Assembly (NCBI RefSeq): GCF_007751715.1
Contig: NZ_CP036292.1
Span: forward strand, 2,852,001 to 2,916,000
DNA: 64,000 nt
Direction: 5' to 3'
Source: Rosistilla oblonga
GTDB taxonomy: Bacteria; Planctomycetota; Planctomycetia; Pirellulales; Pirellulaceae
Of the stretch, positions 44,291 through 52,747 are shown one piece after another. Below the pieces are notes generated by a model. It made no database searches, was not told the origin of the DNA, and saw nothing but the letters and a program-made list of their open reading frames with translations. The first letter of the stretch is position 1; each line of letters opens with the position of its first letter. The position numbers were made by a program, and so were the translations under genes.

Positions 44291-44854
44291 ATGACTGAAG
44301 ATGAAGAAGATTGTTACCTCCATTCGAGCGACGAATCATTTTTTGCACAGAGAAAGTTTGATGCCGAGCAACGAATACAGGCTAGCGAACGCAACACAAA
44401 AATTGCCGCTCGATATCAAGTGGCAACTCGGGAAGAGATGCAACGGATCACGCCGTTGTGGAGCCACGAACCGTCAAAACTGCATCATAACTTTGAGAAT
44501 GGGTTCGAGGGTTTCTTCCCAAACGGCTACCTCTTGCTAGAAGCAGATCTGGACGAGATTCTTACTCGACTGCATTCGGACTACTCGGTAGATCCTGAAA
44601 TACTCTTCCCCGAGAAACGAGAGAGACTCACGATTGCTCAGGTAATCCATGAATGGGAGTCGAAAAAGGCGTTAACCCCACCGCTCATGTGGCACTTAAA
44701 TGGCACAATTGCCGTTAGTGCAGGTAATCATCGATTGGCGTCTGCGTCGTATCTCGGTACCGAACGCATTCCGTTCTATATCAGATCGGAAGATGAGAGT
44801 TTCTTTCTCGCAATTGAATCGGTAGAAGAATTGGACCGTGGTACATGGCCATGA
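44291..44854 (+). CDS. ParB/Srx-like fold protein, hypothetical
   Basis: 187 residues, 14 bases behind the previous gene, last of the operon. Acidic start (MTEDEEDCYLHSSDES). The segment LMWHLNGTIAVSAGNHRLASASYLGTERIPFYI contains the G-x-HR-x-x-A...G...IP pattern of ParB/sulfiredoxin-like domains, which often bind nucleotides or DNA. A role in regulating or modifying the neighbouring defence proteins is conceivable but not shown. Confidence 0.5.
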   Translation: MTEDEEDCYLHSSDESFFAQRKFDAEQRIQASERNTKIAARYQVATREEMQRITPLWSHEPSKLHHNFENGFEGFFPNGYLLLEADLDEILTRLHSDYSVDPEILFPEKRERLTIAQVIHEWESKKALTPPLMWHLNGTIAVSAGNHRLASASYLGTERIPFYIRSEDESFFLAIESVEELDRGTWP

Positions 44855-45159
44855 CCGACTGCCCATAAAAATGAGGCCAGGCCCAGTTCCGATGAAGAGG
44901 CGGATTGTTTTAGCGCATCTTGCTCACGCCCGCTTGCGACGTTTCCCTGCCCCAGCGGGACAACGGTGAACTCAAAGAAGTCGGTCAGGAATTACTCTTT
45001 CGCTTGGGGACTTTTCACCGCAAATTCTTGACGCACGAGCTACATGATATGAGCATCGGGCTGGATCTGGTTGCGTTCCTTAATAAGAACGATGAAGCGA
45101 ACCCGATGCTTTTTCTTGTGCACATAGGAAAGGCCCTCACTTCGCTCGGGCCAGTCCGC
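44855..45159. other. Spacer between the defence operon and the Rep gene
   Basis: 305 bases where convergent genes end. I see no family-bearing reading frame and no strong terminator stem. Confidence 0.35.
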
Positions 45160-45915
45160 TCATGCAAGTCCAACTCTGCTCGCCCACGGCTCAAACGTTT
45201 CCCAACGATAGGCCACACGTCGCTGAATCGAGTAGATTGGTTTGTCACACTTGCATCGATCATGCATCCACAATGAGAAAGCAAATGCCTTACGATAATT
45301 GAGTCTTAAACGTCGCTCTTTCGCTCTGAAATACTGCCGAATCTCAGCGATGCTTACTGGCCAAAACTTTCCAATGGTTCCGTGTTTCCGCAATCCTGTC
45401 TTGGGAACGAAGAGCCGTCGCTTCTTGCGAAAAATGTCTGAGTTCTCACCTTTCGCTACCCTCGCCTTGAGCACGTATCTGGTGCAGAGCCAGGGGTTAT
45501 CAATCCGCTTAATAGACGTTCTCGAAGGGTCGTCCTTCAATGCGTCCAGGCAGGTCGTCTTAATAACATCTGGTGGCCACGAATTGGTCACGAGTAAGTG
45601 ATAGTGAACTTTGTTAGACCTTCCCGCCTCACGCACCCAGAACGCAACAATCCCTGCCGCATCAAGTCGTCGCTTCACTCGATTCCAATTGGATCGGACA
45701 TCGGTCGGTGATTGAAAATCTTTGAAGTTGATCGTGACGTGTTGAAGAAGGCGTATCCCGTACGCTCTTCGAGCACGATCCACACAACGAGCTAATTTCG
45801 ACGCACAGCGTGTGTAGCTTGGAATCGACTCGGTCCACGATTCCGGTGGAATGTCGTAGCTCGAATAGGGCGAAGGTTCTCTCTGAAAAAGATCGGTGTT
45901 TGTACTACTATACAT
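45160..45915 (-). CDS. HUH-type rolling-circle Rep protein
   Basis: 251 residues. HUH motif KVHYHLLVT (His104, His106) after the strand IVAFWVREAG and the opening HVTINFKDF, followed by the YxxK motif RYVLK (Tyr147, Lys150). These are the metal-binding and nicking motifs of rolling-circle replication initiators and some HUH transposases. On the island it may give replication after excision, or mobilisation. The C-terminus is basic and Cys-containing (WMHDRCKCDKP). The start may be a few codons downstream. Confidence 0.7.
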   Translation of the reverse strand: MYSSTNTDLFQREPSPYSSYDIPPESWTESIPSYTRCASKLARCVDRARRAYGIRLLQHVTINFKDFQSPTDVRSNWNRVKRRLDAAGIVAFWVREAGRSNKVHYHLLVTNSWPPDVIKTTCLDALKDDPSRTSIKRIDNPWLCTRYVLKARVAKGENSDIFRKKRRLFVPKTGLRKHGTIGKFWPVSIAEIRQYFRAKERRLRLNYRKAFAFSLWMHDRCKCDKPIYSIQRRVAYRWETFEPWASRVGLA

Positions 45916-45939
45916 TGTAATCTCCCGGTTACATAACTT

Positions 45940-45968
45940 GGCCGTCTGCCACGAAGTGGTAGACGGCC
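45940..45968. terminator. Perfect-looking hairpin upstream of the Rep gene
   Basis: GGCCGTCTgCCAC-gaa-GTGGtAGACGGCC, a 13-bp stem with one G-T pair followed by TTTGTCTT. It could terminate the protease gene transcript (minus strand, which ends at 46031) or serve as a replication nicking hairpin for the neighbouring Rep. Both uses are inference. Confidence 0.5.
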
Positions 45969-46030
45969 TTTGTCTTATAGTAGTAGTGTGTGTTGTGTTT
46001 TTTAGATATTAGTTTACTAGCAGCCGTTGT

Positions 46031-46885
46031 TCACATCGGCGGTATGCCATCATGTAGCGCCGCAAGAGCGTTGATGACGTTATCGATCCGAGTGCCGATT
46101 GCAATTGGCTCCAATGACCTAACGGCTCGAAACATTCCAGCCAGTCGAAGCCTTCGTCGTGAAGCATGAGCTTGGCGAACCCAGATCCCACCACCACTTA
46201 TCCCAACGAATTCGTTGAATTCGAGTCTGACCTGCATTGTCGAGTGTACAGGTGTGCCTAAGACTTTTTCCGGTAGCTCCAAAAGCATGTGATGTTCAGG
46301 TGCTTCTGAGTGCTTTGCCGTATCCGCCAGTTCACATCCAATGTTCAGTCGTTGAACGAGCACTGGCAGATGTGGTTGTCCAGCCTGTCCAGCGTCACTT
46401 AATAGCAGTGGGAATCCGTAGATCTCGCATTTCCACGCCGGTGATATGGGGGCGACAAGATCACGTTGCGCTATGAATTTCTTTTTCTTGCGAAGTTGCT
46501 GCACCGTTGGTTTGCAAAGCTCGAACAGAACGACATCGAGAGTCTTCTCGTCTAGGAAAAATGCCTGCTTGAAGTGAAGAGGAACGCTTTCCTCCCCTCG
46601 ATCGCTTGGCAGGTGCCGAAAGTGATCGGAGGTCGAAGCAAACCACTCAAAACTGCCAGGGTTGTCGTGCTCGCATGGCCAATCGTGGGCTGCCGTCATC
46701 ACGAAATGATTGCCCCCAATCTGCAAAAGCAGGCCCGTTCGATCCTGGACAATCGGGTATTCTCCGTCCAACCAAGCGAGCGGCACTGTTGCCAAATGCG
46801 GTAGCTCAGAGTGAATAAGACGCCTGCTTTTGTTTCGTCGTCGCAGTCGGCGATGTCGGTTTTGTCTCGCATTGTTATTGCCCAT
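46031..46885 (-). CDS. Trypsin-like serine protease
   Basis: 284 residues from the ATG at 46885. Chymotrypsin-fold catalytic triad in order: HFVMTAAHDWP (His67), KTLDVVLFEL (Asp117) and FVGISGGGIW (Ser230). The N-terminus is strongly basic (ARQNRHRRLRRRNKSRR) with no signal peptide, so it is probably cytoplasmic. Cytoplasmic trypsin-like proteases are known effectors and accessory parts in several bacterial defence systems; here it is a lone gene near attR. Confidence 0.72.
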   Translation of the reverse strand: MGNNNARQNRHRRLRRRNKSRRLIHSELPHLATVPLAWLDGEYPIVQDRTGLLLQIGGNHFVMTAAHDWPCEHDNPGSFEWFASTSDHFRHLPSDRGEESVPLHFKQAFFLDEKTLDVVLFELCKPTVQQLRKKKKFIAQRDLVAPISPAWKCEIYGFPLLLSDAGQAGQPHLPVLVQRLNIGCELADTAKHSEAPEHHMLLELPEKVLGTPVHSTMQVRLEFNEFVGISGGGIWVRQAHASRRRLRLAGMFRAVRSLEPIAIGTRIDNVINALAALHDGIPPM

Positions 46886-47281
46886 TGGACTACACCTTTT
46901 TTCCTTGGACTGAAAAATCAATCTCTTGTTGCGATGACAGGAGTTCGGCGATGTGGATCAGCAGCGATCGAATGTTGTTTGCTGCTACCTTGATTGATGC
47001 ATTCTACTTTCCGACAGTGAAGGCAATGATTAACAGAATCCATCCGAAAGCAGATTACTAACTGGAATAGGTAGCTTGCTTGGCGGTTTTTCATATCGTA
47101 GGGCGGCGGCGATTAGCTCCCACCCTGCGTCCTAAGGAGTCGATCATCTGATAGCAGGCAGCCGATCTTCTGATAAAGAACTTCCCTGCCAGCATGGAGC
47201 AGTGCTGCGAATCACCCGTAAAGTATTTGCTGGAAACGACTTGAGGCATTTCCGAACGGCGTTGAGTTAGCTGTAAATATG
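46886..47281. other. Right terminal region of the island
   Basis: Nearly 400 bases with no supported gene. At 47146-47155 (CATCTGATAG) and 47167-47177 (TCTTCTGATAA) it carries copies of the motif found inside the left end, 105-135 bases from attR. These fit integrase arm sites; the rest of the stretch may hold accessory sites for excision. Confidence 0.5.
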
Positions 47282-47297
47282 ATTCCCGCCGCCTCCA
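47282..47297 (+). repeat. attR core (second copy of the ssrA 3' end)
   Basis: ATTCCCGCCGCCTCCA, exactly equal to 22037-22052. Upstream bases no longer form a tmRNA, so this is the island-derived copy; the host sequence continues to its right. Confidence 0.9.
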
Positions 47298-47299
47298 TC

Positions 47300-47337
47300 A
47301 AAAAGCCGCTTGCCAAACTTTGGCAGGCGGCTTTTTT
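47300..47337 (+). terminator. Displaced original ssrA terminator
   Basis: AAAAAGCCGCTTGCCA...TGGCAGGCGGCTTTTTT, a 15-bp stem with one G-T pair and a T-run, begins three bases after the attR core. The island terminator begins six bases after the attL core. So this was very likely the terminator of ssrA before integration. Confidence 0.85.
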
Positions 47338-48158
47338 GTTTGCCCAGCGAAGCTGGCAAACCCAGTCGGTGCTTGTCACCGACCAAGCCCTGTTCATGGG
47401 GAATTGAATCCGACTCGCAAGGGTTCCGCCGGTGACTGCGGGTCTGAAGGAAGCGATAGGAGGACGATGGAACGTAGCGAAAGCGAACCCGATTCGGCTG
47501 CCGGCGGGGGCGAGCGTGCAAAAAGTCGCGATGCCCGATACATGAACAGCCGCCGGAAGTGTTTGGGGACGTCATCATCGTCAGGGAGCCAGTGCAGTAA
47601 CTGGGGAGACCTGACATTATCCGTGGCCGCGTTAGCTCCCCCAAAGGCGAAGCGTGAGAAGCCGGTAAGGTCGCTTCAAGTGGAAACACAAGAAGCGATC
47701 GATGTGGTGTCAGGAGTCAGATGAACCCGTAGTAGTGAATAAGTCGCGGCCCGTGAAAGCTGGTAACAGTCTGGAGGACAAAACCGTGGCGACGACGTGC
47801 AAAGCATCGGCGGTAACCGAAGCGAGTCACGCCGGACAGAGATGACTCAAAAGGTCATCACTGGATGCGAAGGGGTGAAGTTTTATTTGTGATTGGAGAG
47901 AACACCGAAAACGAACAACCGGCAGCCGACACGATCCGGAGAGATCGAAGACTCCGGGGACCGGTCCACAGTGGCGATGCGAGGAACTGCTAAGCTGCTC
48001 GATTCGTCCGTCGGCGTGGAAGTAACTCAGCAAACTCGACGCCTCGCGATTGTCCTTTACTGGAATAGCACACGAGGCGTCGGCTGAGTGAACCGCCACC
48101 CTGCCAACCGATTCGACAGAAAGCGATCGACCCAACGAAAGACCACCGACCGACAGTC

Positions 48159-49427
48159 ATGAAGCGAACCTACTACAGCCTCTACGACCGACTGCTTGAT
48201 CGCCGAGCTTTGGCTCGCGCGTTCGAGAAAGTCCGACGTGCCAAGGGTGCACCTGGCATCGACGGGCAAGCGATCGATGCGTTTGAAGCTGATTTACTGG
48301 GGGAGCTGACGCGGTTGGTGAGCGAACTGCGGAGCAAGACTTACCGGCCCAGTGCGGTCCGCCGAGTTTCGATCCCGAAACCGGAAGGCGGCCAGCGGCA
48401 TCTTGGCATCCCAACAGTTCGCGACCGAGTCGTCCAGCAAGCGTTGCTGGACATCCTGCAGCCGATCTTTGATCCTGACTTTCATCCATCAAGCTACGGT
48501 TACCGACCGGGCCGCAGTTGCCAACAGGCAGTCGCCAAAGCAACGATGTTCATCCGGCGATATGGTCTCGACCAAGTCGTCGATATGGATCTCTCGAAAT
48601 GCTTTGACCGGTTGGATCACGGCTTGATTCTCTCGTCGATCCGTCGTCGGGTGACCGATGGCAGCATTTTGAATCTGATCAAAATGTTTTTGACCAGCGG
48701 AGTGATGAACGAAGGTGTCTGGGAGGCGACGGAGCTTGGCAGCCCGCAAGGCGGTGTTGTCAGTCCCCTGATCGCCAATATTTACCTGGATGCTTTCGAC
48801 CAGGAGATGATGCGTCGTGGTTACCGAATCGTTCGGTATGCCGATGACATTCTGATCCTGTGTCGGAGCAAGCGATCGGCGGCTCATGCGATGAGCGTTG
48901 CAGTGGAGATTCTGGAAGGTGATTTGAAGTTGACCGTCAATCGCGATAAGACGCACCTGACTTCAGCCTGTGAGGGTGTGAAGTTCTTGGGCGTCGTGAT
49001 CGGCAGCATGCACACCCGCATTGCTGCCGAGAAAGTCGCGGCCTTCAAGGCGAAGGTCAAAGTGATCACTCGCAAGAACAGCCCGGTGAACTTGGAGAAG
49101 GTCATTGCTGACCTGAATCCGGTGCTTCGCGGCTGGGGCAGCTACTTCCGGATGGCGAACTGCAAAGGTCTGTATCGCGAGTTGGCTAGATGGATTCGGC
49201 GACGATTACGGGCCAAGCAACTCGCGTTGTGGAAGAAACCGACGCGTCTGATTCGCCGCTTGCGGCAGGTCGGCGTACGTGGTGACCTCCAGAAGATGCG
49301 AATGACCGCGTGGCGTACGTCGCGTAGTTCTTACGCCAGTATGGCCATCAGCAATGGCTTCCTGGCGGAACTTGGCCTGTTTGACTTGACCGAATTGGAG
49401 ACTGGAGGCCTTCCTGGATTAACCTAG
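48159..49427 (+). CDS. Group II intron reverse transcriptase/maturase
   Basis: 422 residues. RT domain: AKGAPGIDGQAID, RPSAVRRVSIPKPEGGQRHLGIP, SYGYRPGRSC, DLSKCFDRLDH, GSPQGGVVSPLIANIYLD and the catalytic YADD. The maturase domain X follows (PVLRGWGSYFRMANCKGLY). No HNH endonuclease domain is present at the C-terminus, so insertion would rely on other priming. The protein helps splice and mobilise its own intron. Confidence 0.92.
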   Translation: MKRTYYSLYDRLLDRRALARAFEKVRRAKGAPGIDGQAIDAFEADLLGELTRLVSELRSKTYRPSAVRRVSIPKPEGGQRHLGIPTVRDRVVQQALLDILQPIFDPDFHPSSYGYRPGRSCQQAVAKATMFIRRYGLDQVVDMDLSKCFDRLDHGLILSSIRRRVTDGSILNLIKMFLTSGVMNEGVWEATELGSPQGGVVSPLIANIYLDAFDQEMMRRGYRIVRYADDILILCRSKRSAAHAMSVAVEILEGDLKLTVNRDKTHLTSACEGVKFLGVVIGSMHTRIAAEKVAAFKAKVKVITRKNSPVNLEKVIADLNPVLRGWGSYFRMANCKGLYRELARWIRRRLRAKQLALWKKPTRLIRRLRQVGVRGDLQKMRMTAWRTSRSSYASMAISNGFLAELGLFDLTELETGGLPGLT

Positions 49428-49440
49428 GCAAGTAAAACAG

Positions 49441-49470
49441 GAGCCGTATACGGACCCGTACGTACGGTTC
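49441..49470 (+). ncRNA. Group II intron domain V
   Basis: GAGCCGTATACGG-acc-C-GTACGTACGGTTC: a 30-base hairpin with the conserved GAGCCGTA...TACGGTTC outer stem. Domain V is the catalytic metal-binding core of the intron. Confidence 0.8.
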
Positions 49471-49720
49471 TGTGAGAGGGCTGAGTCAGCGGTCGCTCCG
49501 CTGGCTCACCCTACTCGATCGTTGCCGTCGGGATCTTTGTTACATCAACGCGGCGTTCCCGAAGGGACCCAAGACGGTAGCCGGAGGTCGATGCGTAGCG
49601 GCGCACCTCCGGTTTGCGAGGCCCCTTCTCGCGGGGCAATCCCGACGGGATTGCAGATGGCTGTGCGCCCCCGTCAGGGAATGCCGTGCAGCATTTTTTT
49701 AAGGCATCGTGGTTCTGACG

Positions 49721-49805
49721 GTAGCGGAAGTCGTCAAGACTTTCGATTCACGGTGGGTGGCCTCTACGGCGGGTGGGGCCCGAAACTCTTGACGAGTTGC
49801 GCTAC
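49721..49805. repeat. Palindromic repeat, GTAGCGxAAxTCGTCAAGA family
   Basis: Left arm GTAGCGGAAGTCGTCAAGAC (49721 onward). The right arm ending at 49805 reads GTAGCGCAACTCGTCAAGAG on the other strand, four differences in 20. It lies between the intron and the end of the GH5-like gene and may terminate transcription from either side. Confidence 0.6.
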
Positions 49806-49850
49806 GGGATTTGCGCATGGTGTTTGCTTGCTCGGTGCCGCGTGCGATTG

Positions 49851-51041
49851 CTATTTCGTCTTTGTCACTTGCTCGGCCATCGCCTGGAAACGCTGCAGCC
49901 AGGAGGCGGTGATGGTTTCAGCGATCGTTGGATTCGATTTTTGATTTAGCTGATCAGCTGTCTTGCCCCAATAGAAACTGATCCAACCGTCGGTGAACTC
50001 GGACGATTGCGATACGAATTCCGCGAGTTCTGCTACGGAGCACTTCATCGGAAACATCTCTTCAACTACCAGTGGCTTTCCAATGTCGTAGGCTCGTAAT
50101 GCGGTGATCGCTTCTTCCACTTGCCCCTTCTCGGGATAGAAGTGGACCGATACGAAATCGAGCCGCTCGCCGACCTCTGGTGAATAGAAGAACGGCTTCC
50201 CCCCACCAAATACAAAGACCCACGGGATGACTCCCACGGTGATCATGTGATCTTCATCCTGATCGCGGATCGCGTCGACCATCTGATCGACCCACGCTTT
50301 GGCGACTTGCTGACGCGTTCGTCCCGCCAGATCGAGCGCCAAGCGTTGCACAAAGAACTTGCCTCCCAGTTCGCCACCCAGCCACTGCGATTCCGCCGGT
50401 TCTCCGGATTTCCTTTTGCCCGGCAGGATCGGTTCGTTCATCAGGTCGTAACAAAACACGGCGGGACTGTTGCGGCAAACCTGGGCAATCGATCCCCAGA
50501 ACAAGGCCTGTGTTTTCCAACGGTCCTGTTCACTCAGGCGGTCGAACCATTCCGGAACATTGGCTTTGTGGTAACACGCAAGCCCGGTGATATCGAGGTA
50601 GAGTCCGGTTTCCTCCGCCAGCTTTAACAGTTTGGCCAGCTGATCCAGTGCGGTTTGATTCGGTTGGTCCGCTGCGTTCATAAACTTGCCGATCTGCAGA
50701 TGGATCCGGACGCAATTCGCTCCGAGCGCTTTGATCTCTGCAAAGTCTTCGACGACTTCCTCCCAACGCTCAATCCAGTACTCGTCGAGCAGTTCACCTC
50801 GACTGTTGTGATCGTAGTTCACACCCCAGACAACAAACCGCTGCTGGGACTCTCCAATCGCAAAGTGTTTGCCGTCATCGGAAACACGCACTCTCTGCAA
50901 CGGCTGGGCATCCGCTGGAGTCGCAAAAAGAACGACAAGCAAGCCGAGCTGAGCAACTTTTCTGCTAATCCGTCGCAGCAACTGCGTGCGGACTAACACT
51001 GCAAGCAATGGACGCGTGTTGGCAGCGATGCAGTTGGACAT
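49851..51041 (-). CDS. GH5-like glycoside hydrolase (cellulase-type barrel)
   Basis: 396 residues from the ATG at 51041; longer starts would run into the insertion sequence and repeat upstream. The N-terminus carries a basic-hydrophobic signal (RKVAQLGLLVVLFATPADA). TIM-barrel motifs: VVWGVNYDH, LGANCVRIHLQIGKF, YDLMNEP (acid/base Glu203) and PLVVEEMFP (nucleophile Glu327 or 328). Related to GH5 and similar mannanases and cellulases acting on beta-linked glycans outside the cytoplasm. Its upstream region was altered by the IS at 51205. Confidence 0.83.
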   Translation of the reverse strand: MSNCIAANTRPLLAVLVRTQLLRRISRKVAQLGLLVVLFATPADAQPLQRVRVSDDGKHFAIGESQQRFVVWGVNYDHNSRGELLDEYWIERWEEVVEDFAEIKALGANCVRIHLQIGKFMNAADQPNQTALDQLAKLLKLAEETGLYLDITGLACYHKANVPEWFDRLSEQDRWKTQALFWGSIAQVCRNSPAVFCYDLMNEPILPGKRKSGEPAESQWLGGELGGKFFVQRLALDLAGRTRQQVAKAWVDQMVDAIRDQDEDHMITVGVIPWVFVFGGGKPFFYSPEVGERLDFVSVHFYPEKGQVEEAITALRAYDIGKPLVVEEMFPMKCSVAELAEFVSQSSEFTDGWISFYWGKTADQLNQKSNPTIAETITASWLQRFQAMAEQVTKTK

Positions 51042-51147
51042 ACAGATGGGTTCCCAAGAACGAGGACGTGATCGAGCGATAATTTCAACGATTCGTCGAT
51101 GCAGCGTGTCATCGCATAACGGTACAGTGTCCACACTAATCTTCAGG

Positions 51148-51204
51148 GTAGTGGACGAGGTCACGAGTCCTTTCGCACCAGACATTATGGGGACTCGTAA
51201 CCTC
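51148..51204. repeat. Left part of a GTAGTGGACGAGG palindromic repeat split by an IS
   Basis: It begins GTAGTGGACGAGGTCACGAG and ends with target sequence CTCGTAACCTC. The outer right arm (GTCAACTAC) lies at 52759-52767 beyond the insertion. Joining both parts restores a palindrome of the same family as 8280-8355. Confidence 0.85.
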
Positions 51205-52747
51205 CTGTTGATTACCCACAAGTCGCCGCAAAAACAGCTCGTTTTGGCACGGTATTTGCGTTTGTAGTATTTCATTTTGCACAATGGAATCTCAAGGTGA
51301 AAGCATGCAACCGACCAGTATCGCATACGAATTTCAAGATATTCAACTTGGAGACAAACGTCTCAACGATCGAGCCGAAGCGTTGCTCGCCTCGCTGGCG
51401 GCCAACCCTTCGGCCAGTATCAACGAAGCTTGCAGTGGCTGGGACGAAACCAAAGCCGCCTACCGTCTATTCGATAACCCCAACGTCGATCCCGAAGCCA
51501 TTCTCGGGGCTCACGCTGAAAAGACACTCCAACGAATCAAAGCCCAAGACACCGTTTGCATCGCACAAGATACCACCGAACTGGACTACACCGCGCATCC
51601 GCCCGAAGGCGTCCGCAATCTCGATCGCTTAGGCCGCCGTGGACTTTACGATCATTCCCACATCGCCTTCACGCCGGAGAAACTTTGTCTCGGGGTGGTC
51701 GGTGTTAAGTTCTACGATCGCGACAAAGAATCGCTCGGCACCAGCAAGAAGCGAGAAGGCCAACCACTACACACCGGCGAAGGGCAACGATGGCTCGATG
51801 GTTATCGCAAGGCCTGCGAGATCGCCGGAAAATGTCCTGAAACTCAGATCGTTTCGCTGGCCGATCGCGAAGGAGACATCTACGACATTTTCGTCGAAGC
51901 CGATCAGCATGAAACACCGGCTCAGTTCGTCATTCGCTCGCAGCGAAAACGCTCGTTGCCGGAGAAAGACCCCGATGGCGGGCCTGCGGCTTATAAGAAA
52001 ATGCGTGCCGAAATCGCATCCGCCCAGCCGGTCGCTTACCGCGAAGTCCAGCTTCCCCAAACGCCCGAGCGAACCAAAGGATCAGGAAACAAACAACACC
52101 CCGGCCGTGAAGCACGCACTGCGAAGTTAGAAATTCGAGCGAAGCGGATGACTCTTCGTGCGCCACACAACAAGCAGTCTTCGATGCCGCCGGTCGAGAT
52201 CAGTGTCGTTTGGGTGAGCGAGATCGATGGCCCAGGCGACGGAACCGAAGTCGACTGGCTGTTACTGAGTTCTCTGCCGGTCGACACGATTGCCCAGACG
52301 CTGCGGATTGTGGATTTGTATGTGGCTCGTTGGCCAATCGAAGTATTCTTTCGAGTTTTCAAAACTGGCTGCCGGGTCGAAGAGATTCAACTCGAAGCGA
52401 GAGACCGACTGATCGGCGCGTTGATGTTTTACAAAGTGATCGCATGGCGGATCATGTTTGTGACCTTCTTAGGCCGCGAGTGTCCAGAGCTTCCCTGTGA
52501 TGTCGTCTTCAGCGAAGCGGAATGGAAGTCGGTCTGGAAAGTGGTGGAAAAGACGGCTCCCCCAAAGCAAGCTCCTGAGCTGTCACAATTCATCCCGGTC
52601 CTTGCGACCCTTGGCGGCTACAATCACCGCCAAGGCGACGGTCCGCCGGGAGCCGAAGTGATCTGGCGAGGCACGCGGCGAATGCTCGACTTCGCCCTCT
52701 GCTGGCAAGCCTTCGGACCAGACCAATGACTTGTGGGTAATCGACAG
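51205..52747 (+). mobile_element. IS4-family insertion sequence, 1543 bp
   Basis: 20-bp terminal inverted repeats CTGTYGATTACCCACAAGTC (Y is T at the left end, C at the right) and an exact 11-bp target duplication CTCGTAACCTC (51194-51204 and 52748-52758). One intact transposase gene fills it. It is inserted in the right arm of a palindromic repeat. The near-perfect ends and exact duplication suggest a recent insertion. Confidence 0.93.
51305..52729 (+). CDS. IS4-family (Tn5/IS50-like) transposase
   Basis: 474 residues; the ATG at 51305 follows AAGGTGA at a good distance, and an ATG seven codons upstream is possible. N-terminal Tn5-type DNA-binding domain (YEFQDIQLGDKRLNDRAEALLASLAANPSASINEACSGW), DDE core with CIAQDTTELDY (first Asp) and VSLADREGDIYDIF (second), and the YREK-like WPIEVFFRVFKTGCRVEEIQ containing the catalytic Glu. 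The frame is complete, so the element is probably active. Confidence 0.92.
   Translation: MQPTSIAYEFQDIQLGDKRLNDRAEALLASLAANPSASINEACSGWDETKAAYRLFDNPNVDPEAILGAHAEKTLQRIKAQDTVCIAQDTTELDYTAHPPEGVRNLDRLGRRGLYDHSHIAFTPEKLCLGVVGVKFYDRDKESLGTSKKREGQPLHTGEGQRWLDGYRKACEIAGKCPETQIVSLADREGDIYDIFVEADQHETPAQFVIRSQRKRSLPEKDPDGGPAAYKKMRAEIASAQPVAYREVQLPQTPERTKGSGNKQHPGREARTAKLEIRAKRMTLRAPHNKQSSMPPVEISVVWVSEIDGPGDGTEVDWLLLSSLPVDTIAQTLRIVDLYVARWPIEVFFRVFKTGCRVEEIQLEARDRLIGALMFYKVIAWRIMFVTFLGRECPELPCDVVFSEAEWKSVWKVVEKTAPPKQAPELSQFIPVLATLGGYNHRQGDGPPGAEVIWRGTRRMLDFALCWQAFGPDQ

Larger units (their letters stand above)
47340..49519 (+). mobile_element. Group II intron (about 2.1 kb, 5' boundary unresolved)
   Basis: A 5' ribozyme part with structured, purine-rich GCGAAAGCGAAC and GTAGTAGTGAATAAG segments precedes a reverse transcriptase gene. 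Domain V (49441-49470) and a domain VI-like hairpin ending CCTACTCGAT follow, the usual 3' end. The 5' end was not located precisely: no clear GTGYG start was found, and it may begin anywhere between about 47338 and 47500. The intron sits directly downstream of the ssrA terminator. Confidence 0.75.

Noticed and set aside
32384-44854. BREX, DISARM or Wadjet system
   Set aside because: None of the marker genes (PglZ, BrxL, PglX-type, Jet proteins) is visible; the core is clearly hsdR, hsdS and hsdM.
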